Source: Trichuris trichiura (taxonomy: Eukaryota > Nematoda > Enoplea > Trichinellida > Trichuridae). Taken from it: a DNA stretch of 64,000 nucleotides. Location of the stretch: assembly GCA_037903355.1 (NCBI GenBank), contig JBAJFE010000061.1, forward strand, positions 62,001 through 126,000. Reading direction: 5' to 3'. A program made the position numbers and the translations under genes. Of the stretch, positions 35,452 through 46,439 are shown one piece after another. The stretch's first letter is position 1. Each line of letters opens with the position of its first letter. The notes beneath the pieces were generated by a model. The model ran no database searches. It was not told the origin of the DNA and worked only from the letters and a program-made list of their open reading frames with translations.

Positions 35452-38148
35452 AAGTCCAACGTTGTCTACTTTTGTGCGCTATGTGCGTGCGGCACTCATT
35501 AAACTAAATCTTGGCATTGCGTATGTACAGTATGCTCGAAATGCAACCTTTTACGAAAAATGTTTGTTGCTGAGATTTGGAAGAGGGAAAACTTCAACAA
35601 TTCGTCGCAAACAGTCCGTCATTGAATTGAGAGATCTGAAACCTACGTATTATTTTCTGCGATTTCCCTAACAATCTGGTCGACCATTGGTTGATAAGGC
35701 GTTTGTTTTGTTTTCCAACGGGTACACTTACAAAAAGCCAGGAAAGGTATTAGAAATAGTAAAATAAAAAAATCATAATCACTTTACCAAATAGCTAGTC
35801 TGTTTTAATTTCTATTATCTTTACTATTCCTTACTTTCTGCTTTTCTCCACAGCGCTGTACTTAAAGTTCTATTCGTTACCTTTAAGTTCTTCCATGATT
35901 ACCATCAACTGATTGGCTACATTCGTTCTATATACGTTCTATGACGAAATAAGATTTGTGATGAAAGCCCTGAACACAAATCTTGTTGACTGAAATAATG
36001 GGACATTATCGTAACAATAACAACTGTATAGCGCCATGTTTTTTCAGATAGACAACTTGATAAAAGGATGCCCCAGCCGTAACGAAGCAAAAAGTATAAG
36101 GTAATGTGGTCCTGTTCAAAAGCAAAACATTCAGATTTATAAAATCTGTTAAAATGCATCGGCATTAGACGGCAGAGAAGACGATGAATTGTGGAAAAGT
36201 GGTGAGGAGAAAAACAAACATAATTCCCCTAAAATGTAGAGCCGTTTTCGGTTGGGGAACAGCTTCTACAGATTCAAACTTCTAATGACGAACAATGATA
36301 ATGAACATGGTAAATGCTGTTAAGGATTTTGTTTTATTAAAATCCGGAACAGCGTGACGCTTTTACGGATAAAAGCCTGTTCAGGCTTAACCCCGTTTTC
36401 TTATACAACGTTCGGAGCAGATCATCTCCCTCCTAAAGAGCTGGGTCGTAACCAGTTCAAAAACAAAGTAAAAGCAAAAGGCTTAAGTTTTAATGATTGC
36501 TGTTATGCTTTTGAAAAGGTGAAGCTTGAGAAAAGGGACCTCTGGAAATGCGCCCTGGGATGAACAGTATCCCCTCTTTAGTGCAAACGAAACAAAAAGG
36601 AAATTAAGTCTCCTGTTTGGCATAATCAGCGCATTGCTTGAGCCGAAAAAAGAATACTACTCGGTTAGCAGGAGCTACAGTGGGGTTGTTTTCTGCTCCC
36701 CATTTGTGGGTACAGTAGACAACTCTTTAAAAGTTAGCTCCTGTTTATTAAAAAAGCGCCCACGTTCTGCTTAATTTTATAGCGTGCGATGCACTTATCG
36801 CGACAAACAGGCTGTGACCAGTAGGAACTATATTGTTGAACCTGCATTCATTTACCATACTGTACATCTTCGAGCGCGTTTCGAAAGGATTCTTCAAAAA
36901 TGAATGCAATTTTATTGGGAGAAATACCCCGAAGATTTGTGTCACCACAACAACCAAAGCTACACCGAAATTTAATTGTACAAAAATGAACAATAAGAAA
37001 AACACGGAACAGTTAGAAAGATTTATATTTTAAAATGGACGTATAAGAGCTTGCATTCGTGTTAAATATTTGCGAATGGTGACAAAAGTTTTTATTTCTT
37101 ACTTAACCAGACACTATCTGCTGTATAAACAGAATTTTTCAAATTCCATAAACAGAAATTTTCAACCAGCCTTGCCGAGCATGCGACGAGACTGCTTCAA
37201 AACATTCGCCAAAATATTACAAAATCTTCAATGGGTCTTCTATGACGAACATACGGAATCCCGTACCCCACTTAAGAGAGCTTACATTATTTCCTACGCT
37301 AACAGTTAAAGCGCTGAATCCAGTTCGTCGCCTCGCGAAAAAGGGCGTGAAACATTTTCTCAAAAGAATTTCTAAAGAACACTGCCTTCATTGTTCATCA
37401 TTGGTGCCTTTTATTTATTTGTCGACACTTAGCTCCCGCTACGGATACTGTCGACGTTTAGAAAAGAAAAGACCATTTCGAACAAAAATGAAAGAAGAAA
37501 GACAAGCTGCGAACATGAGCTCGAATTTCTCCATTACTATTACCGCGTTTTGTTTAGTATGACATAGAAGGGGAGGCATGCGAGAAAAAACCCAAATCAT
37601 TATCTTTTTACGCGCCGGGAGATTATATAAAAAATATCACAAAAAGTATAAATTACTTACCACATGAATAAAGATTCTTACGAGCGTTCCGAGTATGAAT
37701 TCACGAACAAAAATTCAAGTAAAGATGGTTGCTTGTCATCCGAGGCTCCTGTTTCATTGTTGCCAATAGAGACCATTGAGATTGCTCTTCCCAGCAATAA
37801 AACACCATGCTTGATTCGCTGCTTATATGCATCCGAAGTCTTGTAAACGGCCTACAGTAAGCAGTCTAAGCATCTTTATTTTTAAAAGATAAAACGTTTT
37901 ACCGTTAATTTTAGAATTTCATTTGCCATGCACTCACTTGCACGACATAACTGTTAAATGCATTTCTAACAAGGACAACGATTTCGTGAATAAAAGTACA
38001 ACCAGTCAACAAAATAAGCAAGTACTCCGCTTTCTTACTGTCCTACAACCTGCGCATAGGTTTACTGTAACAGTCCTTTATGCTATTCTAAGTCAAGCAA
38101 TCGCGTTTGCTTTGTTTTCAGCTATCTTTGTCATCGTAGATTGTTGCT
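35452..38148. other. Spacer between ZCCHC24 and RPL26
   Basis: No gene recognised. Several plus-strand ORFs of 60-106 codons lie at 36.3-37.9 kb without family resemblance. Near the end, a pyrimidine-rich acceptor TTTGTTTTCAG (ending 38121) precedes RPL26, as expected for a 5' UTR intron or trans-splice site of a ribosomal-protein gene. Confidence 0.4.
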
Positions 38149-38645
38149 ATGAAGTTCAACCGTTACGTTTCCAAATCTCGCCGAAAGAACCGGAAGCGTC
38201 ACTTCTCGGCACCGTCGCATATTCGGCGTAAAATGATGTCCTCAACGCTTAGCCGAGATCTGCGACAGAAGTACAACGTGCGTTCTATGCCTATCCGCAA
38301 AGATGACGAAATACAAGTAATTTGTGGACACAACAAAGGCAACATTGGTAAGGTCCTTCGCGTCTATCGAAAAAAGTGGGTAATTCACGTTGACAAGATT
38401 ACTCGCGACAAAGCAAACGGTGCTACGGTACACGTCGGACTTGACCCATCCAACGTTAGTAAAATTTGACCTTGGAGACTTGTCGACATATAGTTCGTTG
38501 CTCTTTTAAGGTAATGATCATCAAGCTAAAGCTGGACAAAGACCGACGCAACATACTAGAACGAAAAGCGGCGGGACGCGCCGCCGTTTTGGAAAAACAA
38601 AAGGGAAAACACGCTGAGGAGTCAATTGCGATGGAAACCTCATAA
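38149..38645 (+). CDS. RPL26: 60S ribosomal protein L26 (uL24)
   Basis: Component of the large cytosolic ribosomal subunit near the exit tunnel. Exons 38149-38454 and 38511-38645 (56-nt intron) give 146 residues (human 145). The family start [31 protein letters not shown], the KOW motif region [16 protein letters not shown] and the tail [15 protein letters not shown] are all clear. The last residues, beyond GKHAEES, are short and divergent as in other animals. An acceptor-like TTTTCAG lies 27 nt before the ATG and an AATAAA 22 nt after the stop, so the mature mRNA has very short UTRs. Confidence 0.98.
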
Positions 38646-38666
38646 AGAGTTCGCGCTTGCTTTGGC

Positions 38667-38672
38667 AATAAA
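38667..38672 (+). terminator. Poly(A) signal of RPL26
   Basis: AATAAA 22 nt after the RPL26 stop codon. On the opposite strand an AATAAA at 38693-38698 would serve MFSD5, so the two convergent transcripts probably overlap at their 3' ends. Confidence 0.65.
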
Positions 38673-38808
38673 GCGGTTACTCGTGATTTCGTTTTATTTT
38701 GGAAAGGAAAGTATAATTCAGGCAGAACAGGCGGAGCAGTTCGGTTGAGTTGCCACAACTTTTCTAAAATACGCAGCGCTTTATCTGATCGTACGTCCTT
38801 TGTCAAAC

Positions 38809-41800
38809 TTACTTCCACAATATTTGCTGAGCAACCGCGGCGGACGCCAAGAATGCAAAGCATCCGACGAATATCCAACGAACTTGAAGATCACAAAGCA
38901 GAATTACAATCACTACCATATTCAGCGGTATTCGGAAGAGATTCATTACGGTAGACCTCGCTATTGGTAGTCAGGTTTGAATAAGAATTAATTCGTTTGA
39001 AAAACTAGCTTACCTTTTTCTGGAACATAAATACCGCGCATGTAAGCGCACGCTGGCCAGAAGATGCCCACGCATATTTCGAATACAAGAAATCCAATGA
39101 ATGTTACCATAAGAGGAGCGGACAGCAGTACAGGAATCGTCAAAGCAAATGCCGATGCAGCCAGGACGAACCTTAGGAAAAAAGAAATCTTTAAAGCGGA
39201 AGAATTGTTGAAACGAACCTTAAGAACGATTCCGGCCGCAATCGATGACGACTCAGTAAGGAAAATATACAAGATCCTATCATAATTGCAAGCATGAAAC
39301 ATGCAAATATTAAACCGTGAGGTAAAGTGTGTTTGTCGGTTTCTTCGTTTCGGCCGGTCAACCGCGTCGCATGGTTCAATACCGGCGTCCATTCGAGTAC
39401 AAAGGTATACATACTAGCCTCAAACAATGCTTGTACGATTCCAAGAAGGGCTATCTTCCAATCTAGGCAACGAAAGAGAACTACTTTAAACTTCAGCAAA
39501 TGGTAAGCGTGGGGCCAACCTGATTTTATTGCCTTTACAGCCTCCACTAAGGACTCTTTCATATTCGATTGCTTATTTCCGTAATTCTCTTCCCACGTGA
39601 AAGCTATGACTATCACCATAATGGTCAAGACAAAAAAGGCAACATCAAATGGACCCCTAAAAAGTGAACTTTAAGTACTATCTGTCATTTCCGACATAAG
39701 CATACGTGAGTCCAGCAACCGATGCTGCTACATGCGCTACGATACCTGAGGCGATTGCAACAACGCAGTTCAAGAGAACAGCTTTGGAAAATAAAATCTT
39801 CAGATGGAATTCATCCAAAGAAAGCTAAAAAACACTTGGCCAAATAAGGCAGAAAGTGGGGAAGAGGAAAACCTTAAAATTTTCATGTACAAGCCAAGCT
39901 TCAAAGGAGGTACACAGGATCGATGTTGCAACGCCGCCCAATAGTCGACCGACTAGCAAGACAAAAAAGTTGCTGAAATGCTGTAATAAAGGTAAAGTGG
40001 AAGCTTGCGAAATCCGTAAAACGAGGCGTACCTACAAAATTAATTCATTAAATAATTCTTTTAATACTCCTCCGCTTTTAAGCGTACCTTTGTTACGCAG
40101 GACATCGCGTACATCGCCCCGTAAAGAATGCAGTTCAGTTTGCGGCCCCTAAAAGACGAAAGACGATACAAGCGCGCCATTTCAAAAAAATTAGGAATGC
40201 AGGTAAGTTTATTAAAATGCACTGGAACCAACAAAACTTATACGAATGCTATTTATCAATCTTATGAAAGCGATTCAAATTTTTTTCAAAGTTTTCTTCA
40301 ACAAAGCAACGCGCTGCTTGTGCGCCTCGGTAGCGGTAGCTTTTTTCTGCGGTTTAAGATCGTCTGATCCGAGCCCCGGAATCCATACGTTGTAGCAGCG
40401 TTCAAGAACAATCTGCAGATCCTTTGTTTCAAGCACTTTGGACTTTCGATGACGCGACACTAAGCATGCTTTGGTCAAAAGAGTTTCCGCATATTCCTCG
40501 GCGTAGTTTAGCAACACTTGCTTCACTTCCTCGTCTAAACTTGCGTGCTCGTCAATCTGTCGCAGCAACTGGTCCAACCGTTCGGATAACAATATACCGG
40601 ACCCGGAGCCCGAAGAGGAACCTGGATTACCGTATGAAGTCCCTTGACCAACCTCTCCGGCAGCTGACAGATTCGAGGGTTCACTGGAGCTGTGCTGCAA
40701 AATAAGCGTAGTCTGCGGAAACTGGGATCGAGTCATGGCTGGAAGGAACCGCGGCTGAGGCACGAAAGGATTTTGCGATATTTGGGCGCTACAATTCGGG
40801 GAAACATGTTGCATACGCGGTGGCTGCTGCATGCCATCGCATGGCGCCGCGCTGAACGCTGACGACGCTTGCTGCCGATCCGCCGAGGAACATTCGCCCG
40901 ATGGCTCAACTGTTATCTGCAAAGCGGATTCAGGTTGACCTGGCAAACCTCCTGTGTCCATCTGCGAAATCTGCCCAAGGCAAGCTGAGCAACCCGACGC
41001 GTCCTAGAGTACAACACTACATTTTACTACTAAACGGCTAAAGACAATAACGAGCAAAGTTTAAGTAAAGCTTCAAAGGACGTAAGTCATTGAATGCACC
41101 ATTTATTAAACACAACATTTACTCAAAGTTCTAACATACAAACGTTTTAAAGAGAATCTACTGGGTAGCTAATATCGTCAAACTCTCAATTTGCTGCCAG
41201 AAGTTGTCAGAACATCAACATTACACCACAAACGTTGGAATTTGCAATTCTTTCCACAACGGTTACAGTAATCGCACTAATAAAAACGCGCAAGTTCGTC
41301 AGCAAAAAAGAATACAATTTATGCCCTTTAGAACTTTGTAGCCCTGCCGGCTACTTTGGCTGCATTTGTGCATTTGGCCAGCTACTATTTTTTAGAGAGA
41401 AGTCACTTTTCCGACGAAGGGAAATGACGCGAAGTAACTGAAGAAACTTAAATTCAATAAAAATTTTTTCGTCAAAAAACTATAACTAGATGGCTTTGCG
41501 TCGCCCGAAAAAAAATTAAAAAAATGCATACCCTCAGTTTTACAAGCCAGTGCGCTGCTAAGTTTTCGTAGGAGTACTCGTACCTGATTATACTTACAGA
41601 CTAAGACGCGAGTAAAATCTCCCCTTGAAGCAGCGCTAACACGGATTTTTACAAGTTTAAGTTGGTGCTGTCATAAACTGCGTTAATAGTCTAACTTCAG
41701 CTGTTAAAAGTGAAAACGAACTGTATTATGTATTACTTCAACGGCGTTAAATAAACAAACTTGGTGAGATTGAGAAAGCAAACTAAACTGGAATGACGCA

Positions 41801-42508
41801 AAAAAAGCATAGCGAAAAAAGCTGAACTTGCTTCAGGCAAGGTGGAAAAGGCATTACTTGTCAAGTCGGGTGATCAGCGTAATGCGTAATGCTATCGCAC
41901 AGTGCGGTTGGACATTTAATTATCAGCTTAAACAAGGAACAAGTTCATGCAAAAAAAATTCGTTTGGAATGCGAAATCATGCTACGTGACTGCGGAATTA
42001 AATGAATTGCAAAGAAACTAAAAAAATTTTCAACGCGTTGAACACGCAAAGAATTATCTGTTGAAATAAGAAGAAAATCAATAAAGTTGCCTGCAGCAGC
42101 GACGGATGGCGTTAACACGTCATTTTGTCTCGCATTGTTTTGGAAAAGAGCGGCTACTCACAAGGTGTCAGCAATGGATCCGACAAAGGTGCCAACGATC
42201 AAACTGGAACTGAACCCAACGGCGAACAAGCATTCAATGTCGTGTTTGCTGAGGTCATAGCTTTCGTACAAAGCGTAAACATGAGGTCCTTGCAACCAAT
42301 CTCCAGCTGCAAGCATGTTCCTGATTATCACTTAATGTAGTATGCCAGTACGAGTTATCCAACCAGTGGCTAAGAGATAAGCATTCAAATAGGTTCTCTG
42401 GAGACGTAGCAACTCTTTATTAGATGTCTTTTCACTGTCCAAAATGTTCGAGCAGAAATAGACTGCCAAACAGACCACTGCTAACAAGAGGAATGCAGCG
42501 ACAAACAT
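38809..42508 (-). CDS. MFSD5: MFSD5-type major facilitator (molybdate-anion transporter family)
   Basis: Multi-pass MFS protein of the MFSD5 family, linked to molybdate uptake. Nine exons (42508-42364, 42306-42162, 40148-40088, 39980-39873, 39824-39706, 39656-39520, 39462-39219, 39171-39014, 38960-38809) give 422 residues (human 450) with consistent phases. Diagnostic segments are AGDWLQGPHVYALY near the N-terminus, VLLVGRLLGG, SFEAWLVHE, QALFEASMYTFVLEWTPVL and VFEICVGIFWPACAYMRG. The third exon completes LGRKLNC across a 2013-nt intron (40149-42161). That intron contains the whole TAF12 gene on the same strand. An in-frame ATG at 40180 could start a protein lacking the first helices, but exons 1 and 2 match family sequence and phase exactly, so the long form is preferred. 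Confidence 0.93.
40208..40213 (-). terminator. Poly(A) signal of TAF12
   Basis: AATAAA on the minus strand 61 nt after the TAF12 stop and about 60 nt before the MFSD5 exon-3 acceptor. The nested transcript can therefore end inside the host intron. Confidence 0.55.
40275..40961 (-). CDS. TAF12: TFIID subunit TAF12
   Basis: Histone-fold subunit of TFIID and SAGA-type complexes, pairing with TAF4. A single exon encodes 228 residues. The N-terminal half is low-complexity (Gln, Ser, Pro, Gly rich), as in other TAF12s. The histone fold begins at LLSERLDQLLRQIDEHASLD, continues VLLNYAEEYAETLLTKAC and RHRKSKVLETKDLQIVLER, and ends with YNVWIPGLG, all diagnostic. A short basic tail closes it. An AG acceptor (TTTCGCAG) abuts the ATG, suggesting a 5' UTR intron or trans-splicing. 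The gene is fully inside an intron of MFSD5 and shares its strand. Confidence 0.95.
   Translation of the reverse strand: MDTGGLPGQPESALQITVEPSGECSSADRQQASSAFSAAPCDGMQQPPRMQHVSPNCSAQISQNPFVPQPRFLPAMTRSQFPQTTLILQHSSSEPSNLSAAGEVGQGTSYGNPGSSSGSGSGILLSERLDQLLRQIDEHASLDEEVKQVLLNYAEEYAETLLTKACLVSRHRKSKVLETKDLQIVLERCYNVWIPGLGSDDLKPQKKATATEAHKQRVALLKKTLKKI
40962..42161. other. MFSD5 intron upstream of TAF12
   Basis: About 1.2 kb of host-intron DNA without a recognisable gene. It must contain the TAF12 promoter unless TAF12 is made from the MFSD5 primary transcript. AT-rich, no repeat noticed. Confidence 0.4.
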
Positions 42509-43135
42509 GGCGCATACGCAGGACAGTATGGGCGGAATAAATTATTTGAAATTCTTCTATTTCTCCGCAGCGGCCTAAGAACTCTATTTAGCTGAAGTAT
42601 CACAACTTGCATAACCCCCTTGGGTTTACTATACCGCAGCGAGACCTATGCAGAAGGTGCAGCATGCGCATTGGTGGCCTATTTTCAATGTCCTGTCATT
42701 TGAACCGGCACTTTCCAAATTAAGTCTTGGTCAATTGCAACGCAGAGCGGCTGGAAAACCAGTTTCTTCTATCGCCAGGGTCAGCAGTCGTAAAACGGTT
42801 AAGCAGTCTTTGACCCATGTGTCAACCAGTTGGATGGTACATATTTTACTAATTTTGGTAAGCTTATCGCATTGAAAACAAATACCTTACCTGCATTTCC
42901 TTAACATTACTGTAAAAAGTTTTAAACTGCTTTCTTAAGGCTTCTTTGGCGCATTGCGTTTAATCCTCCGTTTAACAACTTTAAAAATCTGCGCCGCTCA
43001 ATGATAGCTGCTCCACACTTGGTAGAAACATTTAAGAAAAGCTCGTCCTAGTTCTATTTCGTTCGCTTGTTCTTTGCTATGCCAGATGCTGTAGCAGATC
43101 AGAAAAGTATGAAGAAGTGATTTTTTTTCTTTCAG
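42509..43135. other. Divergent spacer MFSD5/SLC35A
   Basis: About 630 bp between the MFSD5 start (minus) and the first recognised SLC35A exon (plus). No independent gene seen. An ATG at 43079 could begin the SLC35A reading frame (see findings). Confidence 0.4.
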
Positions 43136-44410
43136 TAAAAGTCTAAAAGCTTTAATATTTAAAGATAATCGCTCAGCCGACTATACTCCGCCAAGTGTGC
43201 CTTCCCCGGACACTGACGTCACTCGTTCTTCAGCCAGCGTTGCAGTGGCAGGTATTGAATTTTCTCTGCAAGCTTCGTTTCCACTCGTAGTTTTTTCTAA
43301 GAGAGAGTATTGAAATGGTTGACTCTGGCCGTTTTGACCTTGCAAAGTTCCGCTTACGCCGTCTGTATTCGTTACTCCATGGTGCGAGTGAACGCCAGCA
43401 ATTTTTTGCAAACGTCCGTTGTTCTGTTCGGTGAAATTTTGAAGTTGCTGTTGTCCGTAGCTGCCTGTTTCTGCACCGAACAACGGTTAGTATTGTTTTG
43501 ACCGTTTGCTGCTGGACAACTTTTCAAAATTGCAGCCCGGCAGTTGCACTAGCGAAGCATCTTTCCGACTGGGCCGACCTGCTCAAGTTGGGAATAATAT
43601 CCTTTTTGTATACGGTTCAAAACAACTTCGTTTTCTTTTCCATGATGCATCTTAGCCCAGCCGTAGCTCAGATTGTACAGCAGACAAAATTACTTTTCAC
43701 TGCCGGATTTGCCGTATGCCTACTTAAGCAGCGCTTATCGATGATGCGTTGGTTTTCGCTTCTTCTGCTCGCCATAGGTGTTTCAATAGTTCAAGTTCAG
43801 CAGCACTGCGTTGCTAGCAACGTTGGAAATATAGGTAATTTGTCAACAAACGTCGTCGCAATTCACCATAGGCACCACCAGGCCGAAGTTTGGATGGGTA
43901 ATCAGACGCTTCATTGTGTGCCTGTTCCTTTGGACTTTCATTTCAGGCTTCTCTGCTGCCATAATCGCTTGCGCGCTGTCGGGTTTTACCGGAGTTTACC
44001 TGGAAAAAGTGTTAAAAAGTACCTCACCATCCGTATGGATAAGGAACATACAACTAAGCATTACGGCCATACCGATGGGACTCTTCTTCTCGCTAAGCGA
44101 AAAACATGGCAAACGTATGAACAGCCTGTTCGAAGGTTACGACTGGCTTATTTTGGTCATTATGCTACTGTTTGCCTTTGGTGGTATTTTGGTAGCTTTA
44201 GCAATTAAATATGCGGACAATATCTTAAAGGTAACAAAACAGTAAGGAGAATGCGTTACAGTGCAGCCGATTTAGGGCTTTGCCACTTCCCTATCCATCA
44301 TATTGACCTCTGGCATGTCCGTCATCATGTTTGGCTTTATCCTGGACAGCTGGTTCGTGCTTGGTGCACTTTTTGTTATTTTTTCTTTAGCAATATACCT
44401 CCGTTGTTGA
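43136..44410 (+). CDS. SLC35A: Nucleotide-sugar transporter, SLC35A family
   Basis: Golgi or ER nucleotide-sugar antiporter of the UDP-galactose/UDP-GlcNAc/CMP-sialate family. Certain exons are 43302-43485, 43536-43897, 43947-44230 and 44276-44410; a further upstream exon, 43136-43251, is open and phase-compatible. Key matches are LKLGIISFLYTVQNN, QQTKLLFTAGFAV, LSGFTGVYLEKVLK and the hallmark KYADNILKGFATSLS, with about ten hydrophobic segments. Introns are 50, 50, 49 and 45 nt. The specific sugar cannot be told from sequence alone; A1, A2 and A3 are all possible. The start codon is unresolved, since the upstream exon lacks an ATG. The gene is convergent with VTI1, with 41 bp between stops, and its best AATAAA (44476-44481) lies inside the VTI1 coding exon. 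Confidence 0.92.
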
Positions 44411-44451
44411 TGTCCGTGTTGCTCAATTGAAAAGAACGTGAAAAACAACAT

Positions 44452-45373
44452 TTAAGCCTTTCGAACAGCCCAGTAAATAAAAAGACAAATAACGAAAAAG
44501 AAAAGCACGGATACGGCTACAACTGCTACCCGATCGCGCATCAAACGATTCAACATACTGGTTAGTGACCGACTGCTTTGGTAAATGTCTTCGTTGGTTT
44601 CGCGAACCTGCGTATATTTAATCGAACTGTAGTAAAAGACTGAAAAAAATTTTTGAATTATATTTACCCGATTGCGAGCCTTTTTTATCACGTGGCGTTG
44701 CGATTCCAAATCGCGGAGCGTCTGCGCACCGATATCGACTGCAGAACGATTTTAAAAATGTTAAGCTGACAAAAATGCAAATTAAGGGCTCACTGGTTGA
44801 AAGGGAGACATCGTAGGCGTCGTAAAGCTGCCTGTTCGATTTTTCCAAACGTTCCGTGTTGGAAATAAGCTGCGAATGCTAAAGATCACCGCTTTATTGT
44901 TTGCGTAAAAATATGTCCACGGCTTAACTTGACTTTCGGGATCGAAGTCTTCATCGCCAAGCAGTTCCATACGATCCATGGAATCGTGAACTTCTCTGCG
45001 AATCTTCGACTTAAGCACGGAAAGTTTATGAACACATTTGGTAAAAGTTTGTTACCAATTCATTTTCTAGCTTTCGGGCGTCTGCCTTGAAGCTGGCAAT
45101 AGTAGTGGTCAATCGCTTTCGTTCCAGTTCGTCCTTTTCGTCATGCACGACGAGTTCAATCTGTTCAAGCAAATCGTCTATGTCGCGTACTTGCTGCTCC
45201 GCATTGTTGACTATTGCCCTTCGCTCGTCTGCACTTAGACTTGACTAAACTTGGTAAAAACTGACATGACTCATCGTCATACCGGAAGAAGATCGTTGAG
45301 CTTTGGCAATATTAGCCGTAAGAGATGCCGTAAGATTGCCATATTGAACCTCGAGCTGCTCAGCTAACGACAT
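44452..45373 (-). CDS. VTI1A: Vti1-type Qb-SNARE
   Basis: Tail-anchored SNARE acting in trans-Golgi and endosomal fusion. Six exons (45373-45283, 45228-45056, 45009-44929, 44878-44794, 44738-44668, 44607-44452) give 218 residues (human VTI1A 217). The N-terminal three-helix bundle starts MSLAEQLEVQYGNLTASL and contains DDLLEQIELVVHDEKDEL. The SNARE helix runs NTERLEKSNRQLYDAYDV, IGAQTLRDLESQRHVIKKAR and QSSRSLTSMLNRLMRDR. It is followed by the single C-terminal membrane anchor VAVVAVSVLFFFVICLFIYW and a short tail RKA. Introns are 54, 46, 50, 55 and 60 nt; the 60-nt one is stop-free in frame. mS37 lies upstream on the same strand. Confidence 0.94.
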
Positions 45374-45956
45374 ACTTGTATCACCTAAAACAATGCAGCT
45401 TTTCGTATTGTCACACAGTAACCCTACTGTACCTACTTTCTCTTTATAAAAGACTATCGAGAGTTGAATGTCGCTGATTCAGTCGATTAAGGATTTATTT
45501 TTTTGACCACAAATTTTTAAATTTTACTTTGCGAACGTGAAATGCATTTTTATGCCTTTCGTAATAAATTTTACAAGTTGCAAGAGTAGCAAGCGAACAA
45601 GCGTGCGCGGAATAAAATTTATATTATGTCCAATCTTTATTGCCCTGACTGAATCAAGAGCTGTAAACGCGCGATGTCTTTACAACTTCAACTTTGTTCT
45701 GCGCCAATGGCGCCTCTTGGCATTGTAACGAATGCGATTTCCTGTCTTCATACGGTACCATTGCGGTACAGGTCTGTTAACGCGCATACACTTGGCCAAT
45801 TTTTGTTTGATACGAAATGTTTTGTGCGATGCCATCTAGAACATAACTGTTAAACACAGACACAGAGGCACGGAAGATGATCGAAGTTAAAAATAAGTAA
45901 GGAGTGTCAGCTCCCGTTGATAACATGAAAAGTGAACTCCTGGAAAAACGGTTTAT
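45374..45956. other. Spacer between mS37 and VTI1
   Basis: About 580 bp, no gene recognised. Contains the VTI1 promoter or intercistronic region and the mS37 3' UTR. A 63-codon plus-strand ORF (45537-45728) shows no similarity. Confidence 0.4.
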
Positions 45957-46439
45957 TCAAAAATCTTTGTACACAGGATCAGCGTACGACATCCATGGAG
46001 GGCGCACTCGGCTACGCGTTGTTTTAGCACCGGGATGAGGCCACTGGGCGAGCAACTTGTTGACTTGAGCAAAAGTCAACCGCTGGGCATTAGGAATAAG
46101 CAAACCTTCCTTCACAGCCTGTTTCAACTGCAACATCGACTGCCGTTCTCGGACGAAACAATCATTGAAGTTCTTTACTTCAGCTGTACACTGCTGATTG
46201 TCGAATTCCGTTTTTTTCAAGCAAGCAAGCAGTAGCGACAGCTCGTGTAAGCATACCTTTTCTTTAATTAAAACATTGCATCAATCTACAGTGCTTTCCG
46301 TTTGCTTACCTCGGACGCGCTCGGACTTGGCGGACACTTTGTTGCCAAGAGTCATAGGAAGCAATTCTTTGAAATACCATTCTTTCGGCAGGATTCGGCG
46401 ACAATTATATCTCTTTAGGAGGATGGGCGTATACAGCAT
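45957..46439 (-). CDS. CHCHD1: Mitochondrial ribosomal protein mS37 (CHCHD1)
   Basis: Small twin-CX9C protein of the mitochondrial small ribosomal subunit. Exons 46439-46310 and 46261-45957 (48-nt intron) give 144 residues (human 118). The two CX9C elements are CLHELSLLLAC and CTAEVKNFNDC, with ten residues between, the pattern for Mia40-dependent import. The basic N-terminus MLYTPILLKRYNCRRILP fits a mitochondrial protein. VNKLLAQWPHP near the end corresponds to the family segment LNKLLQRFPNKP. The C-terminal 20 residues extend beyond the human protein. The frame across the intron was fixed by the CX9C match. Confidence 0.88.

Noticed and set aside
40088..40180. ATG 40180 as the MFSD5 start
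   Set aside because: It would drop the first membrane helices; exons at 42508-42162 encode them and join in phase with family-specific residues.
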